From positions 177,396,516 through 177,460,515 of the forward strand of contig OX465281.1 of assembly GCA_949987705.1 (NCBI GenBank): a stretch of 64,000 nucleotides of DNA, in the 5' to 3' direction. Under the pieces are notes generated by a model. It did not search any database. It was not told the DNA's origin and worked only from the letters and a program-made list of their open reading frames with translations. This document shows, piece by piece, positions 43,305 to 54,120 of the stretch (its first letter is position 1; each line of letters opens with the position of its first letter). This DNA is from Thereva unica. Taxonomy: Eukaryota; Arthropoda; Insecta; Diptera; Therevidae. Position numbers and translations under genes: made by a program.

Positions 43305-45985
43305 ACTGTTAAAACCTTTATTTGCGAAACGTTTCTTTAATTTAAGTATTGTGATTTTTATAGATTAAACTAAGATAAACCAGCAACGCGTCTGTTGCAC
43401 TCTGATATAAAAAAAAAGCTCTGTTTTTTGGTCGATCTTTCTAGCTAATACTTAATCGGTTTAGGTTGCAGTGGCTTGTGTGAACTTATAGTGGTTTTGT
43501 TCTACACGGCCACAAAAACTACGTCTGCTCGTACAAATACGTGGGTACATAGTACATGGAAATGGTACTTTAACATTTCAAAAATGCTGGACAATGGTTT
43601 TATTTTTGGGATGTGTAGGGGGGTCAATGTGAGCTTAAGTTTGAGTTCTCGGGATTCTAACCCCCCCCCCCCCATTTGGCCACCATCTTGGAAAACGTGT
43701 GCAAATGGGTTTTCCACTATATCTCCGAAACGGTACAACTTACCGAAAATTTTTGTTTAGAATTAAATAATCTACAATTTATTAGTTAGAAATTTTGTGG
43801 TAAAATGAATAATTAAGAAGTTATAAGCCTTAGAACACAAAAATTAGTCACAATATTTTCATTTAAAGGCTATAACTTTTTTTCCTTCAACTTTAACAAA
43901 AAAAATAATAACAAGTTTTTTGTAGAGGGTTTCATTAGGAATAATTTTCATTCATTATTTTTTTAATTTCATACACTACGAAGGGTTTTACAGCGCCCCG
44001 AAGGTATGAAAGTGACCGATTTTCTGAATATTTTATTACAATCTTACCTCCTAGAAATTAGCAATAACAGCTAGCAAGTAATAATAATGAATGAATGACT
44101 ATACGTTATGAGAAATGCCGATGTTTGAGTAATGTAATAAAATGGTTTCGCATTTTTTTGCGGGTTTTTATTGCTGTCTTTTAATAATAACATGCGTTAC
44201 TCCAATTTTTAAAATAATTTGTTTTAGGGCTGCACAAAAAAGTGCTTTATTCAGTTATGTTAACTATCTAGCAACATACGGGCGTATTCATTTTATGACA
44301 AGCGTTTGCAAGTTGTATAACTCATTTCCACACCACCTGGGAGGTAGAGTTTGACGGTACGTTTTTAAAGTGGTTAGAGGCGATGAGGAAGTTATCGATG
44401 TATGGCCAACAGAAGTCTAGTCCTATTGTTACCTCTTGCACAAACCGGCATTACCAAAAGCTATCGCTGTGAACTAGAGCAGCCCAAAAGGTGTTGTGAT
44501 AGCTGTCTTCTGAATGTCATCCGGATTGCTTGGAATTTGGTGGTATGCACGTGTTAAATCGACAGTGCTACAAAAATTTTAACGAAGCCAAGCCAAGGGT
44601 ATATAAGATACAATGTAAAATGTACTGTCTCTCGTATTGCTTCAATGTTGGCTTTCAGCAATTCACCCGGAACTCCCTCTGTGCGTTTTATTTTCTTAAT
44701 TTTCAGTTTCACCATTTCTTTATTGCCTTCCCTCATCATTTGTGGATTCAAATGTCTTGTTTCTTGTGTCCATATTGATTGCCATTCAGCCATTCTCCCT
44801 GTTGATTCTTTGAATATAAGTTAACAAATTTAACACTTGAATTTAAATAAAACTTCATAAAGCTTCCGTTTATCTTCTCTTGCAAGTTTGACTGCTTTGG
44901 TTTTACGTCCATATATTGTTTTCGAGTGTTAAATTCGTCTTGTTTGCTATTCAATTATATGTATATACATATATTCAATATTTTGACCTTAATACTAAAG
45001 AGAGACTTGTGGTATAGTAATTACAATATAAGCAATATTAGAAAACAACTCAGGTGTGTCTATTTATACTGTATCTCGGTATACACTCAGTATTCTCAAT
45101 ATTGAAACTCATTATCCCACCTGTGAAAAATTTCGCGGTATACATATGTAGCTCAATCTACTGTAGATTTAAACAAAAGAATGTCATCAGAAAACCTCAT
45201 AAAATCGACAAAATTGCGATATTTCACAAATCCAACAGGATTTCACTTTCAAGTGTTTCATAAATTTTCTAAAGGAGTTTCTCAATTATAAACCGATCTT
45301 ACAAAAAATGGCATCATTATTAATGAAAAAAAAAAAGAATAGATCGTTAATTACTCAAAAAGTAATGAACCATCTTGTTGAAGTTTTTTCCGATTTGATT
45401 TGTATAAAAGCATGCTCAAAGAATTGAAGGGCTTTTTACCAAAAAGCATATGTCAAAAAAATACAGTTTTACAGGACTTACAGGACTAACTTATGGTGGG
45501 TTTTGGGGAATCAAAGAAACTTTAAAGTAGTGTAGTTATTGACAGAAGATGTTTTTTCAGATACATAATGCACAACGACAAAGCTTACTCATTTCTTTAA
45601 CAGCTTTCGTTTAAATCTCTACTCGAGCAAAAAATGACGTAATGTATGTATGCCGTTATTGTGAAAAGCTCTTCAATTGTGCTCGATCAGTTGTGGTCGG
45701 TTATAAGTATTCCTTCTAGAAACTAAAAAAATCGTGCTGTTTCGCGCTTGTAGATTGTCTTTGTATCAGGGCTATGAAAATTCGACCAACGGCCGGGAAT
45801 TGACCTTCACCAATTTGCTTCATATTTCGTACAGTTTGAGTACTAGTTATGTATATATCATAGCACTAAGATAACATTTGCACTTGGTACGATTTTTAAA
45901 AGAACCTGTATTCTGCAAATTTCGTAATATTTAAGTACCGATAGCTCGCGGAAACGGGCCCACAAAAATAACGTAAGTTCTACAA
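43305..45985. other. No gene seen
   Basis: 2.7 kb without a recognisable gene. It holds a C-run at about 43662-43673, followed by CACCATCTTGGAAA, and scattered AT-rich sequence. The short frames at 44530-44793 and 45054-45263 have no recognisable content. Confidence 0.4.
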
Positions 45986-45989
45986 GCGA

Positions 45990-47545
45990 CCAGGTGAGAC
46001 GTTACTAGCTTGAACGGGAATACTCCCAATTACACCGGGAGGTAAAGCGAAGTGTTCGGCGTGATAAATGGCAGCAGATAAATGAGCTCGCAGAAAAAGC
46101 GGGAAACGCGGCAAAAACAGGCAACAGTGAGGTGCTGTACCAAATCACTAAACGGTCTGAGTGCTCTCGGGAAAGCACTCTATTAAAAGGCATGCCGTAA
46201 AGAGTGCGGATGGAACGCTGCTGTGCAGCGACGTGGAGCAACTCCAAAGATGGAGAGATTACTTCTTCGCCGCCCTGAATGGTACACTTACACAGGAACC
46301 TCAGGAAAACGGCAATAATGCACAGCCCATAAGAACCACCACCAGGGCCCCATCCAAGGCGGAAATAGTAACCGCAATTCATGTGATGGCCAATGGTAAA
46401 GCAGCTGGGAAAGATGGCACCCTGCCAGAATTGTTGAAAGCCGATTCAAGCCTCATAGAAGATGCGCTTCAGCCAATCCTGGAAATAACATGGAACACCT
46501 GTACCTTTCCGGAGGATTGCCCTTTACCTTGCTATCGCAGATTATGAGAAAGCGTTCAACTCTTTTAATAGGAGCTTTATATGGCAGGCACAACGGCGAC
46601 GTGGACTGCCTGATAAAATAATAGAATTGATAAAAACCCTATATAACAATTCCAAATGCAGAGTTCTCCATAATGGAAAATTATCCGACAGCTTTGAGGT
46701 GAGCTTAGGAGTACGACAAGGATGCTTGCTTTCGCCTTTACTATTTCTTATAGTAATAAATGACATCCTGGTCGGCACTCTAGATAGTAGAACAGGCGGC
46801 ATAAAATGGGGTTTGCTAGATCGCCTTAAGGATCTCGACTAAGCGGATGATTTGCTGGTCCACAGACATCGGGACCTGTTAAGCAATTTGGCAACAGAAA
46901 GTATTCCAGCAGGCTTAAGGCTAAATCCGACTAAAACAAAAGAAATGCGGATAAATGCAAGCACCATTGAACGGGCAGCGCTGAATAACCGAGACGTGAA
47001 ACTGGTACAAAATTCTGCTACATAGGTAGCATTATTACCGAAAATGGTGGTGCAGAAGAAGATGTCAGTTCCAGAATAAATAAAGCACGAGGCGCATATG
47101 CATGCCTGTTCCGCATATGGAGATCAACGGAGATCTCAACTAACACCAAACTACGGCTCTTCAACTCCAACGTTAAGGCACTACTTTTGTACAGTTGCGA
47201 AACATGGAAAGTCACTCAATTCATCACAGGGCGCCTACAAGTCAAACGAAGAACTATGGCGCTGTTCCTGCCAAGAAAGGATAGACGACCAAATCAGGCG
47301 AACGAAATGGCCACACCTTGCGACGTGAAAACGAAAATCTAGCCATACAGGCCCTTAACTGGAATCCGCAAGGATCCCGTCGAGTAGGAAGACCTAGAAC
47401 GACGTGGAGGAGAACCTTACTAGCACAAGCCGCAACAACTGAGAGATCCTGGTCGTTGTTGAGAGCTGTCGCGCAAAACAGAGTCCGCTGGAGGGAAACT
47501 GTTTCCGCTCTACGACCCATGAGGGACTAAATGGTAATAGTAACG
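45990..47545 (+). pseudogene. RTE-like LINE, most of the polymerase
   Basis: The segments run in order: pre-RT linker (KRSVRRDKWQQINELAEKAG), SADGTLLCSDVEQLQRWRDY, the early RT block (NGKAAGKDGTLPELLK), then a deletion near 46520, then DYEKAFNSFNR, GVRQGCLLSPLLFLIVINDI, a DRLKDLD-stop-ADDLLVH catalytic block where the Tyr of YADD is a stop, GLRLNPTKTKEMRINAS, VGSIITENGGAEEDVSSRIN, LLYSCETWKVTQ, and the C-terminal WPHLATLRR..ALNWNPQGSRRVGRPRTTWR to MRD. The catalytic stop, a deletion and frame changes make it inactive. It is the best-preserved member of the family also seen at 37.2/39.2 kb. Confidence 0.82.
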
Positions 47546-47833
47546 ATTTAGCCGCTAGGGCGTTATGAAATTGTTTTGGTAGAGGTTTACATATCTGCCT
47601 TTATTTTTGTAACCCTATAAGGCAGCAATCAAAATGAATAAGGCATGAAAGTGTATAAGGCCGCAATTGGCGCAGAATACTCCCACCTTTCGAAAACTGT
47701 AAATGTCAAGGATCCAACCCACCAACTTGCAGAGTTATGAGTCGTCCAAGTCAAGCTTTTCTTTACTAAAATTTCAATTTTAACCAGCTCTTTCTCCAAA
47801 AAAAACGCTGTTACTATTACTACAATATTAATT

Positions 47834-48003
47834 TTTTGACGTGACAACGTCTTATAAATCGATGAGTATAGGAAGTCATTAGCGCAAATAGACGTTCCAC
47901 GCGCGACTATCCCCACCACTACTTAGCGACGGGAACGGGACGGGACATTTTGCGCTAATGACTTCCTATACTCATCGATTTATAAGACGTTGTCACGTCA
48001 AAA
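47834..48003. repeat. Perfect inverted repeat, 170 bp hairpin
   Basis: TTTTGACGTGACAACGTCTT..ATAAATCGATGAGTATAGGAAGTCATTAGCGCAAA is matched exactly by its complement ending AAGACGTTGTCACGTCAAAA. The arms are about 55 bp around a loop of about 60 bp. I see no mismatch in the arms. It may be two terminal repeats of a larger transposon brought together, or a MITE. Confidence 0.85.
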
Positions 48004-48009
48004 TATGCA

Positions 48010-48590
48010 GTAAGTCAATATTACGAAATTGCAAAGCAGCAGGTATTGGGACGGTTTGGGATGGGAACCAGATCACTAGGTCAAGGCCAAGGTGATTAAT
48101 CACGTGTAATTACGTTAATTGGTTGACAGGTCATTAACCTGTAAGTATGGTAAGTGGGTGACCTTGGAATGTGTGCCAGACGTATTAATTTTTTGTGTAG
48201 ATCAAGGTCATCGCTGTTATTGTTGTGTGTGTGAGGCCACGCCCACTTGTGGCGCCGAGAAGGTGAAAGTTGGAGTGGGGAGGTGTGGAGGGGTAGTGCA
48301 GCGGAAGTATTGGCGATGGTGATGGCGACGACGGAGACAGGGGGGCGGGGTCGGAGGCGGGGATGGGGGCGAATGTTGAGAATAATATAGCTCGAACTTG
48401 AGGACGGGTACATCATGTCTATGGGAGGTGTAGGTTTTGAAACTCTGTTGGTAGCATCGAAAGTAGAACTGGAAACCTGAAAATGACTACAGATTGATAC
48501 ATTAAAAAAAAAACAATTATATTTTTATTTTTATTTTTTAAATCAAATATAAACATTGAAATTTATTTTTAAAATTTTAGTTTTTACATG
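48010..48590. other. No gene seen (GC-rich patch)
   Basis: 48235-48370 is unusually G-rich for this window (GGGGGGCGGGGTCGGAGGCG). No gene is seen; the open frame on the minus strand there is Pro/Arg-rich and accidental in appearance. Confidence 0.4.
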
Positions 48591-48592
48591 AT

Positions 48593-49142
48593 TTAATATT
48601 TTTTTGTGTTTTGTGATAAAATAATGTTCCCTTCACCGTCGTCCACATTCAGTTCATGGGGATTTCCTGATCGTTTCTTTAATACGAATTCGAAGGAATT
48701 ACCCTTCTCTCCCCACTTCTCAATGGCATATTTCCCCTTTTTTAATAAATTAATCCCCCTATCGGAGAGGTCAGTGTACCTTACCGGTAAGTATATAATA
48801 CTATCCTCCAGCTCTACTAGCACCTTTTCCCCGAACTTGGTCTTCACCTTCCTAGCATCAATTATGTTGTACGCTTCGTTGACTTTCATGTCTTTCAAAG
48901 GCATGTTTTTCTTATATTGAAAATTGTTGATTTCCTCCAGTATGCATTCCTCATCCTCATCGACATCATCATCATCATTCACAGAGATGACAGGGGCATG
49001 TTTTTAGAGTCGACTTAGAAAAATCCTCCTCCTTCTTCTCTTCGAAAAGTCGCCTCTTTACCCCTTTGCTAGTTGTCGATTTCCTAGCTGACTCCAAACT
49101 ATCAGCACCAAACTCAAAATTATTAATATTCATGCTGCACAT
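48593..49142 (-). CDS. Accessory protein gene of a Polinton-like element (frameshifted)
   Basis: The start ATG at 49142 (MCSMNINNFEFGADSLESAR) leads into a basic segment (KGVKRRLFEEKKEE). A one-base shift near 49000 moves the frame to an acidic run (NDDDDVDEDEECI) and a compact domain, NEAYNIIDARKVKTKFGEKV, LVELEDSIIYLPVRYTDL, KGKYAIEKWGE. The domain is beta-rich and could be a small nucleic-acid-binding (OB-like) fold; this is a guess. I have the impression of similar unnamed multi-copy insect proteins. A TATA box, a short 5' exon and an intron precede it (donor at 49206, acceptor CTTTTCAG at 49145). Confidence 0.5.
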
Positions 49143-49330
49143 ATCTGAAAAGAATAAAGTGGAATGGTAAAATAATTGAAAATTTATTTATTTAAAACAT
49201 TCATACCCAAGTGTTTCTTTTGATTTTTCAATAAAAAATTCTGCTCCTCACTTGATTTAACTTTTGAAAGTTTCCTTCCTTCCTCTAAAACTGATGAAAC
49301 TCTACTTAGGAGTTATCAGCAAAAGTTGAG

Positions 49331-49340
49331 TTTATATAGG
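49331..49340 (-). promoter_or_regulatory. TATA box for the minus-strand gene
   Basis: CCTATATAAACTC on the minus strand lies about 190 bp upstream of the start codon. It is followed, after a plausible start site near 49310, by a 5' untranslated exon and an intron. Confidence 0.55.
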
Positions 49341-49365
49341 CCTGAACTACCCATTTATCGATACT

Positions 49366-49705
49366 ATTGAAACAAGTCGCATTAAATTAATTGCGATCAC
49401 GCAAGCAGATATCCCGCGCAGCTGCAAGAATCCGTTTGTTTTTGTTTTGTTTTGCATTTCTTGCTCATTTCGCAGCTGTCGCAGGAATGAAATTATTATC
49501 TAGCTAAGAAATGCAGATGCCAAGCGAACCAATTAAAATAAATTAGCAGGTGAGTTCAACTTCCAAAGATTGAAACAAGTCGCTTTATTAATTTATTGAT
49601 TACGATCACGCAAGCAGATATACTGCGCAATTGCACATGATCTGATTGCAGCTGCAAGAGCCCGTTTGTTTTTGTTTTGTTTTGCGTTTCTTTCTCGTTT
49701 TGCGG
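49366..49705. repeat. Direct repeats inside a divergent promoter
   Basis: Two copies of a block of about 115-130 bp: TTGAAACAAGTCGC..TTAAT..GATCACGCAAGCAGATATMC, then AGCTGCAAGARYCCGTTTGT and TTTTGTTTTGTTTTGC. They lie at 49366-49478 and 49573-49705, the second with a short insertion. They sit between two TATA boxes pointing away from each other and could be shared control elements. Confidence 0.65.
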
Positions 49706-49807
49706 CATAATTGGCGATCGAGTTAAGATGCAAAATTTATTACTTTTGCATGTATACTACTAAATTGATAAGATGAAATTCTTTTCCATTTAGTGCATGG
49801 GGTCGCG

Positions 49808-49817
49808 TATATAAAAA
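49808..49817 (+). promoter_or_regulatory. TATA box for the plus-strand transcript
   Basis: GGTCGCGTATATAAAAACC, followed about 30 bp later by CCGTCATTCG, a reasonable start site. Its transcript would run into the hairpin/satellite insertion at 50009 and then the gag-like ORF at 51534. Confidence 0.6.
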
Positions 49818-50008
49818 CCTACCCGAATGCATCTCCGTCATTCGAAGGTTGATTTTAAAATCGCGGAAAGTGAGTCGGGAAGTATTTACCTTGACAGTTT
49901 GACTTTAAAAAACCACAAGCGTTTTCAGAAGTTTAAACTAATTGGAATTTTGAGTGTTAACATTGTTTTAAAAGTGTAAAAGTGTGGGTGGATATATATT
50001 TAAAAATA

Positions 50009-51504
50009 AAAAATAAATGGTTAAAAAATTTTTTTTAAAAAAATTCTTTTCATTAACTAAAAAATGTACTGAAAAGTAATAAATAAAAAATATTTTAAAG
50101 AAAGCGTGAAATTTCAATTTTAATGAAAAAGTTAATTAAAAGAATGGCGCATTTTTCATCAAAAATTGAAAATATAACTGTAAATCGCGTGAGATTTACA
50201 ATAACCCTCAATTTTTTGCTTTGTTAATTTCAAATTCTAACAAAATTTGTTGATGAAAAATGCGCCATTCTTTTAATTAACTTCTTCATTAAAATTGAAA
50301 TTTCATGCTTTCTTTAAAATATTTTTTATTTTTTACTTTTCAGTACATTTTAATGAAAAGAATTTTTTTTAAAAAATTTTTTTAACCATTTATTTTATTT
50401 GCTACTTTTTAGTTTATTATATGTATTCCGCCATTTTATGATGGCAATTCTATTAGATTTAAAATTACGTCACACAATTTACTGTATTCATTTGATACCC
50501 ATGCCGTGGGCTCGGTGGAACATAATTGCAAAAACGGCCGCCATCTCGGAACCGTTTTCTTTATTTTTTTACAAAAAGGTCAGATTGCATTTAGTACTTA
50601 TACATGATGAGTTGAACTCAAGTTGAACCCAAGTCTAACTACATGTAAACGGGAGTCGAGTTGGGTTAAGGTTGACTGAACTCGACTCAGCTCTGCTACC
50701 TGGGTTTAGTTGAAATTATGCATACGGAGTATTTGAGTAGTTGAATTTAGTTGACAGCAGCATCTCTGTGTTTGTTTGTGATTTTTTGTAACGTGTATTG
50801 CTTCTTTATTATCAACTCACCCTTAACTCAACTATTCATCTCATCATTCATACACATTAACCACCCGAACTACGAGTGTGTGCAAAATTGGAAGTTGATC
50901 GGTTATATTTTCTACTTTTTAGTCTATTATAAGCTTTCCGCAATTTAATGTTGGCCGCCATTTTGAATTTGGAATGACGCCACATAGATTATTGTGTTCT
51001 ACCTGTCATATCCTTTCATTTGATACCCATGTCAGAGGGCCGCGGAGCACAATTTCAAAAATCGGGCGCCATTTTGGAACCGCCATCTTGATATTTTTAC
51101 AAAATGGCCAGATTGCATTGTCATCCAAACTAAACGTGTATGCAAAATTTCAGCTCTATCCGAAACCGGGAAGTGGGTCAAATTTAACTTCCAAGATTTG
51201 ACGACAAACAGTGTAAGTGTTGGCCGCCATTTTGAATTTGGAATGACGCCACATAGCTTATTGCGTTCTACCTGTCATATCGTTTCATTTGATACCCATG
51301 TCAGAGGACCGCGGAGCACAATTTCAAAAATCGGACGCCATTTTGGAACCGGAATCTTGATATTTTTACAAAATGGCCAGATTGCATCGTCATCCAAACT
51401 AAACGTGTATGCAAAATTTCAGCTCTATCCGAAACCGGGAAGTGGGTCAAATTTAACTTCTAAGATTTGACGACAAACAGTGTAAGTTAAATAAAAGAAT
51501 TTAA
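50009..51504 (+). repeat. Hairpin/satellite repeat, copy 3 (two units)
   Basis: The hairpin (50009-50393) is nearly identical to that of copy 2. It is followed by the head (50394-50948), units at 50949 and 51218 (period 269) and the tail TTAAATAAAAGAATTTAA. It separates a TATA promoter from the gag-like ORF, so it probably inserted into that gene's 5' leader. Confidence 0.88.
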
Positions 51505-51533
51505 GAAGAGTGAGCAACTAGTGTAATTTAAGC

Positions 51534-52202
51534 ATGAAAAAAATGTTGAAGCTTAGGGCTCAGGTAGACGAAGATTTTGGAATGTTTAAATATGTAGAAC
51601 AATCATTACCAAAGTTTAGTGGAGATGCTAATAAAAAGTACACAGAATGGATAAAGGAGTTCGAAGAATTTGCACTTGTTCTTGGTTGGAACCATGCGCA
51701 AAAGTACCTCTACGCAAGGCGGTTACTGGAAGAGACTGCGAGGTTGGTTGTTGAGAAGAGCATCGATGTTAGGCGTTTTGAGGACCAGAAAGAATTGGAT
51801 AGAGAGTTTGATAGTAAATTTTCCATCACCAGCGATACGACAGCGCATATCAGGCGTTCCAATCTGAGGGGGCGCAAAATTAATTTCAAAATCAATAGCC
51901 CACCCGCAAATGTGGAACCCTCAGATTGGATCAAAAGTGCAGTTGACGATATTGTTCAACACGCACTGTTAGAAGTTAAGCCAGATGATTTCCTTGGTTT
52001 TACCTTTTGTGGGGCGTCCTTTATGGAGAAAGGTCTAGGGTGGTTAAGCTACAGATTGGCCTCCACACTGAAAGTATCCGATGTGCGCGACACCATAAGA
52101 AAATTTTTTCAAAGCAGTTCAAGTGGCTTAAGTTCTGACACGTTGTGCTTAAATATTACCACAGGGGCATTTCACGTGAAGCGGACAACGAAAAAAATGT
52201 GA
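51534..52202 (+). CDS. Gag-like domain joined to a Polinton PolB N-terminal-like domain
   Basis: An intact 222-codon frame. Residues 18-90 resemble an LTR-retrotransposon Gag (SLPKFSGDANKKYTEWIKEF, ALVLGWNHAQKYLYARRLLE, FDSKFS). From residue 112 onward (RGRKINFKINSPPANVEPSD, VKPDDFLGFTFCGASF) it resembles the N-terminal region that precedes protein-primed DNA polymerase B in insect Polinton-type elements. The polymerase itself is absent; the frame stops at 52202. Whether the fusion is real or produced by recombination cannot be told here. Its neighbours are Polinton-type genes. Confidence 0.5.
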   Translation: MKKMLKLRAQVDEDFGMFKYVEQSLPKFSGDANKKYTEWIKEFEEFALVLGWNHAQKYLYARRLLEETARLVVEKSIDVRRFEDQKELDREFDSKFSITSDTTAHIRRSNLRGRKINFKINSPPANVEPSDWIKSAVDDIVQHALLEVKPDDFLGFTFCGASFMEKGLGWLSYRLASTLKVSDVRDTIRKFFQSSSSGLSSDTLCLNITTGAFHVKRTTKKM

Positions 52203-52204
52203 GA

Positions 52205-52596
52205 TTCTTAAATTCATTCACTTTCGGCCTAACTGTACTTCTGGAAGGTGTGAATGTGAACACCTATTTTTTTGTATTCTGTGGCTTAGTTGTCAAGTTA
52301 TGGGCTTCTAAAGAATTTATGTAATGGAAGTACGGTTTTTTCGGAAGCGGTTTTTCGAATTTAAACAAATTTTAGTAAAATATTAAACTGAAGTGATTTC
52401 TATAGGAAATTCACTGTTCTTTTTAATTATGAAATCAGATTTGAGATTTGATTTTTTTTTCTTGTAGAAAACCGGAAGTAAACATTTCAAATCAGTATTT
52501 TAATAACTTCGACCATTTTATTTTTAATCATTTTAATTTTAAAAAATACTTAAAGAATATAGATAATACACTGAAAGTTTCAAGATGAGATCTACT
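52205..52596. other. No gene seen; probable deletion junction
   Basis: About 390 bp between the truncated PolB-like ORF and the truncated capsid ORF. An intact Polinton would have several kilobases of polymerase, integrase, ATPase, protease and capsid sequence here. Confidence 0.4.
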
Positions 52597-52806
52597 TTAG
52601 TTTAGGAGATAGATGAATTCAAGTACATCGATGTCGCACTGAGCGTGGTACCTGTACCAGTTACAAGTTACAAACTCTAGAACGGAGGAGTTGTCGAGCG
52701 AGGCTATTGGCTTATATGCTACATCTTCTGTTTTCAAAATATTGCTCTGAACTGGTGGTGTTGAAAAAAGAGCCAATTCGGATTTCATGCATTCTCTGTA
52801 CGACAT
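52597..52806 (-). pseudogene. Polinton major-capsid-type protein, N-terminal stub
   Basis: The first ~55 residues contain CMKSELALFSTPPVQSNI and YKPIASL..SVLEFV, the start pattern (KSELDLF..PPTQ.SIE) of the capsid-type protein encoded by insect and nematode Polintons. Family members are several hundred residues long; here the frame diverges after LEFV and stops. It directly follows the minor-capsid-type ORF on the same strand, the gene order expected in these elements. It cannot make a capsid. Confidence 0.55.
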
Positions 52807-52818
52807 TATGATTATTTA

Positions 52819-53334
52819 TCAAATACATATGTCTAGCATACGTTTACGTATCTTTCGTTTTGTTTTCAAAACTCTTGCTTTTATTCCTTTTCTTTGATTT
52901 TTAGTTTTACAATTTCTCGACCGTTTAGGTGTTTTTCCACGTCTTTTGCGTTTAACAGCTGGTTTTAAATGTAGAGTTGTAAACGGATTGGGTCTTTTTA
53001 TACCTGCACCCTTCATTCCGTCAAACCGTTTATTTATACCTTTCTGAGCTAAATCTTGAACAGCAACTCGACCTTGTTCTTTTAAAATATCTTCAACTGA
53101 TTTGCTGCTGATGTTTTTATCCTGTATTATAACTTGTCCTGTTTTTACAACCTGCTGTGCCAATGTTTTTAATCCTGATGCAGCTATGGATTTTAAGTGT
53201 CGAAATAATGCAATGAAGAAACTACCGATACCTCTTCCACGCTGATTAATAAGTGGACCACGATATAATTCTCCAATATCTGACAGGCTGCCGCCGCTTT
53301 GTATTAAATAATAACGTGTATAATAGGAATCCAT
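52819..53334 (-). CDS. Polinton minor-capsid-type basic protein
   Basis: 171 codons, apparently intact. Starts MDSYYTRYYLIQSGGSLSDI, then ELYRGPLINQRGRGIGSFF, a hydrophobic helix, KEQGRVAVQDLAQKGINKRF, the short motif MKGAG and a very basic tail (KRKRRGKTPKRSRN). This is the layout of the small capsid-associated protein of Polinton/Maverick elements. MKGAG fits the consensus (M/I/L)XGX-G cut by adenovirus-type proteases, which these elements also encode. In the family it would sit inside the particle; here the partner genes are missing or broken. Confidence 0.7.
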   Translation of the reverse strand: MDSYYTRYYLIQSGGSLSDIGELYRGPLINQRGRGIGSFFIALFRHLKSIAASGLKTLAQQVVKTGQVIIQDKNISSKSVEDILKEQGRVAVQDLAQKGINKRFDGMKGAGIKRPNPFTTLHLKPAVKRKRRGKTPKRSRNCKTKNQRKGIKARVLKTKRKIRKRMLDICI

Positions 53335-53339
53335 CCTGT

Positions 53340-53645
53340 AATTCTATTTCTACTATGCAAGAACAGCCTGTGGTGCAAATATTTATAGTTTTTATTGTCT
53401 TTTAAAATGTAGCATTACATATGTAGGAATATAACTTGTTTTAAAGTCTACTAACTTACCTTGATGATCAGTTATTTTTATAGAAATACATACTTTCAAT
53501 AAAGGTTTTTTCAATGGGACAGTATTCTACATGTTCAAATAGTATCACACTCTTGAATCGGTATTATTCGTAGATATCTTACTAGTTTGTCGCTTATAGC
53601 ACTTGGTTAAATAATATTATCAGTGTGTATATATGCATTATATTT
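53340..53645. other. Intergenic, nothing seen
   Basis: AT-rich spacer between two minus-strand Polinton-type ORFs. Confidence 0.4.
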
Positions 53646-53648
53646 TTC

Positions 53649-54113
53649 TCAGAGCAATCTTTTATAGTTTCTAATCGCTGCATCAAGAGAATTAATTTTT
53701 TCCATTATTGACATATGCTCTTGGCGTAAGCCCGCAGTGTCAAATGACTCTTTTATTTCTGTGAACAATGCATCAGGATTACGTTTGTTTTCAGGTGTTT
53801 GTAGAAATACATCTGTGATGAAGTTTGACAGATTATCTATGTTTGTATTAGTAGGTACTGGTGTAGATAAAAATTCGCCCGAGCTTTGTTTTTCATATGG
53901 GACCTGCAAAATTTCACTGTTTTTAGTTATTTTCCGTTGCTCGGATGCCTTTGCTTTGAGTGAATCTTTCTTCAGTCTATTCAATATTTTAAAAATTGTA
54001 TTTTTAATTTCAATAATTCGTTTATGTTTTTCTTCCTCGCTTATTTTGTTTATCGTCCAAGTGTAAATTGGCTAAAAGCAATGTCATGAGATCTTTAACA
54101 TTCAAGTGTAAGG
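53649..54113 (-). pseudogene. Polinton-associated ORF, 3' part, cut by an insertion
   Basis: The minus strand holds a charged protein (MNRLKKDSLKAKASEQRKIT, FITDVFLQTPENKRNPDALF) ending in a coiled-coil-like tail. Upstream remnants (LNVKDLMTLLLANLHLDD) reach the insertion point at 54113. At 59173 on the far side of the inserted element, minus-strand coding sequence resumes. I do not know the protein's role. Confidence 0.45.
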
Positions 54114-54120
54114 GTAGTGG

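Noticed and set aside
43655..43680. Run of C residues as a functional site
   Set aside because: Simple homopolymer run, error-prone in sequencing, with no supporting context.
48096..48416. Pro/Ser/Arg-rich 106-codon minus-strand frame
   Set aside because: Explained by the GC-rich patch. No start context, splice sites or homology that I can recognise.
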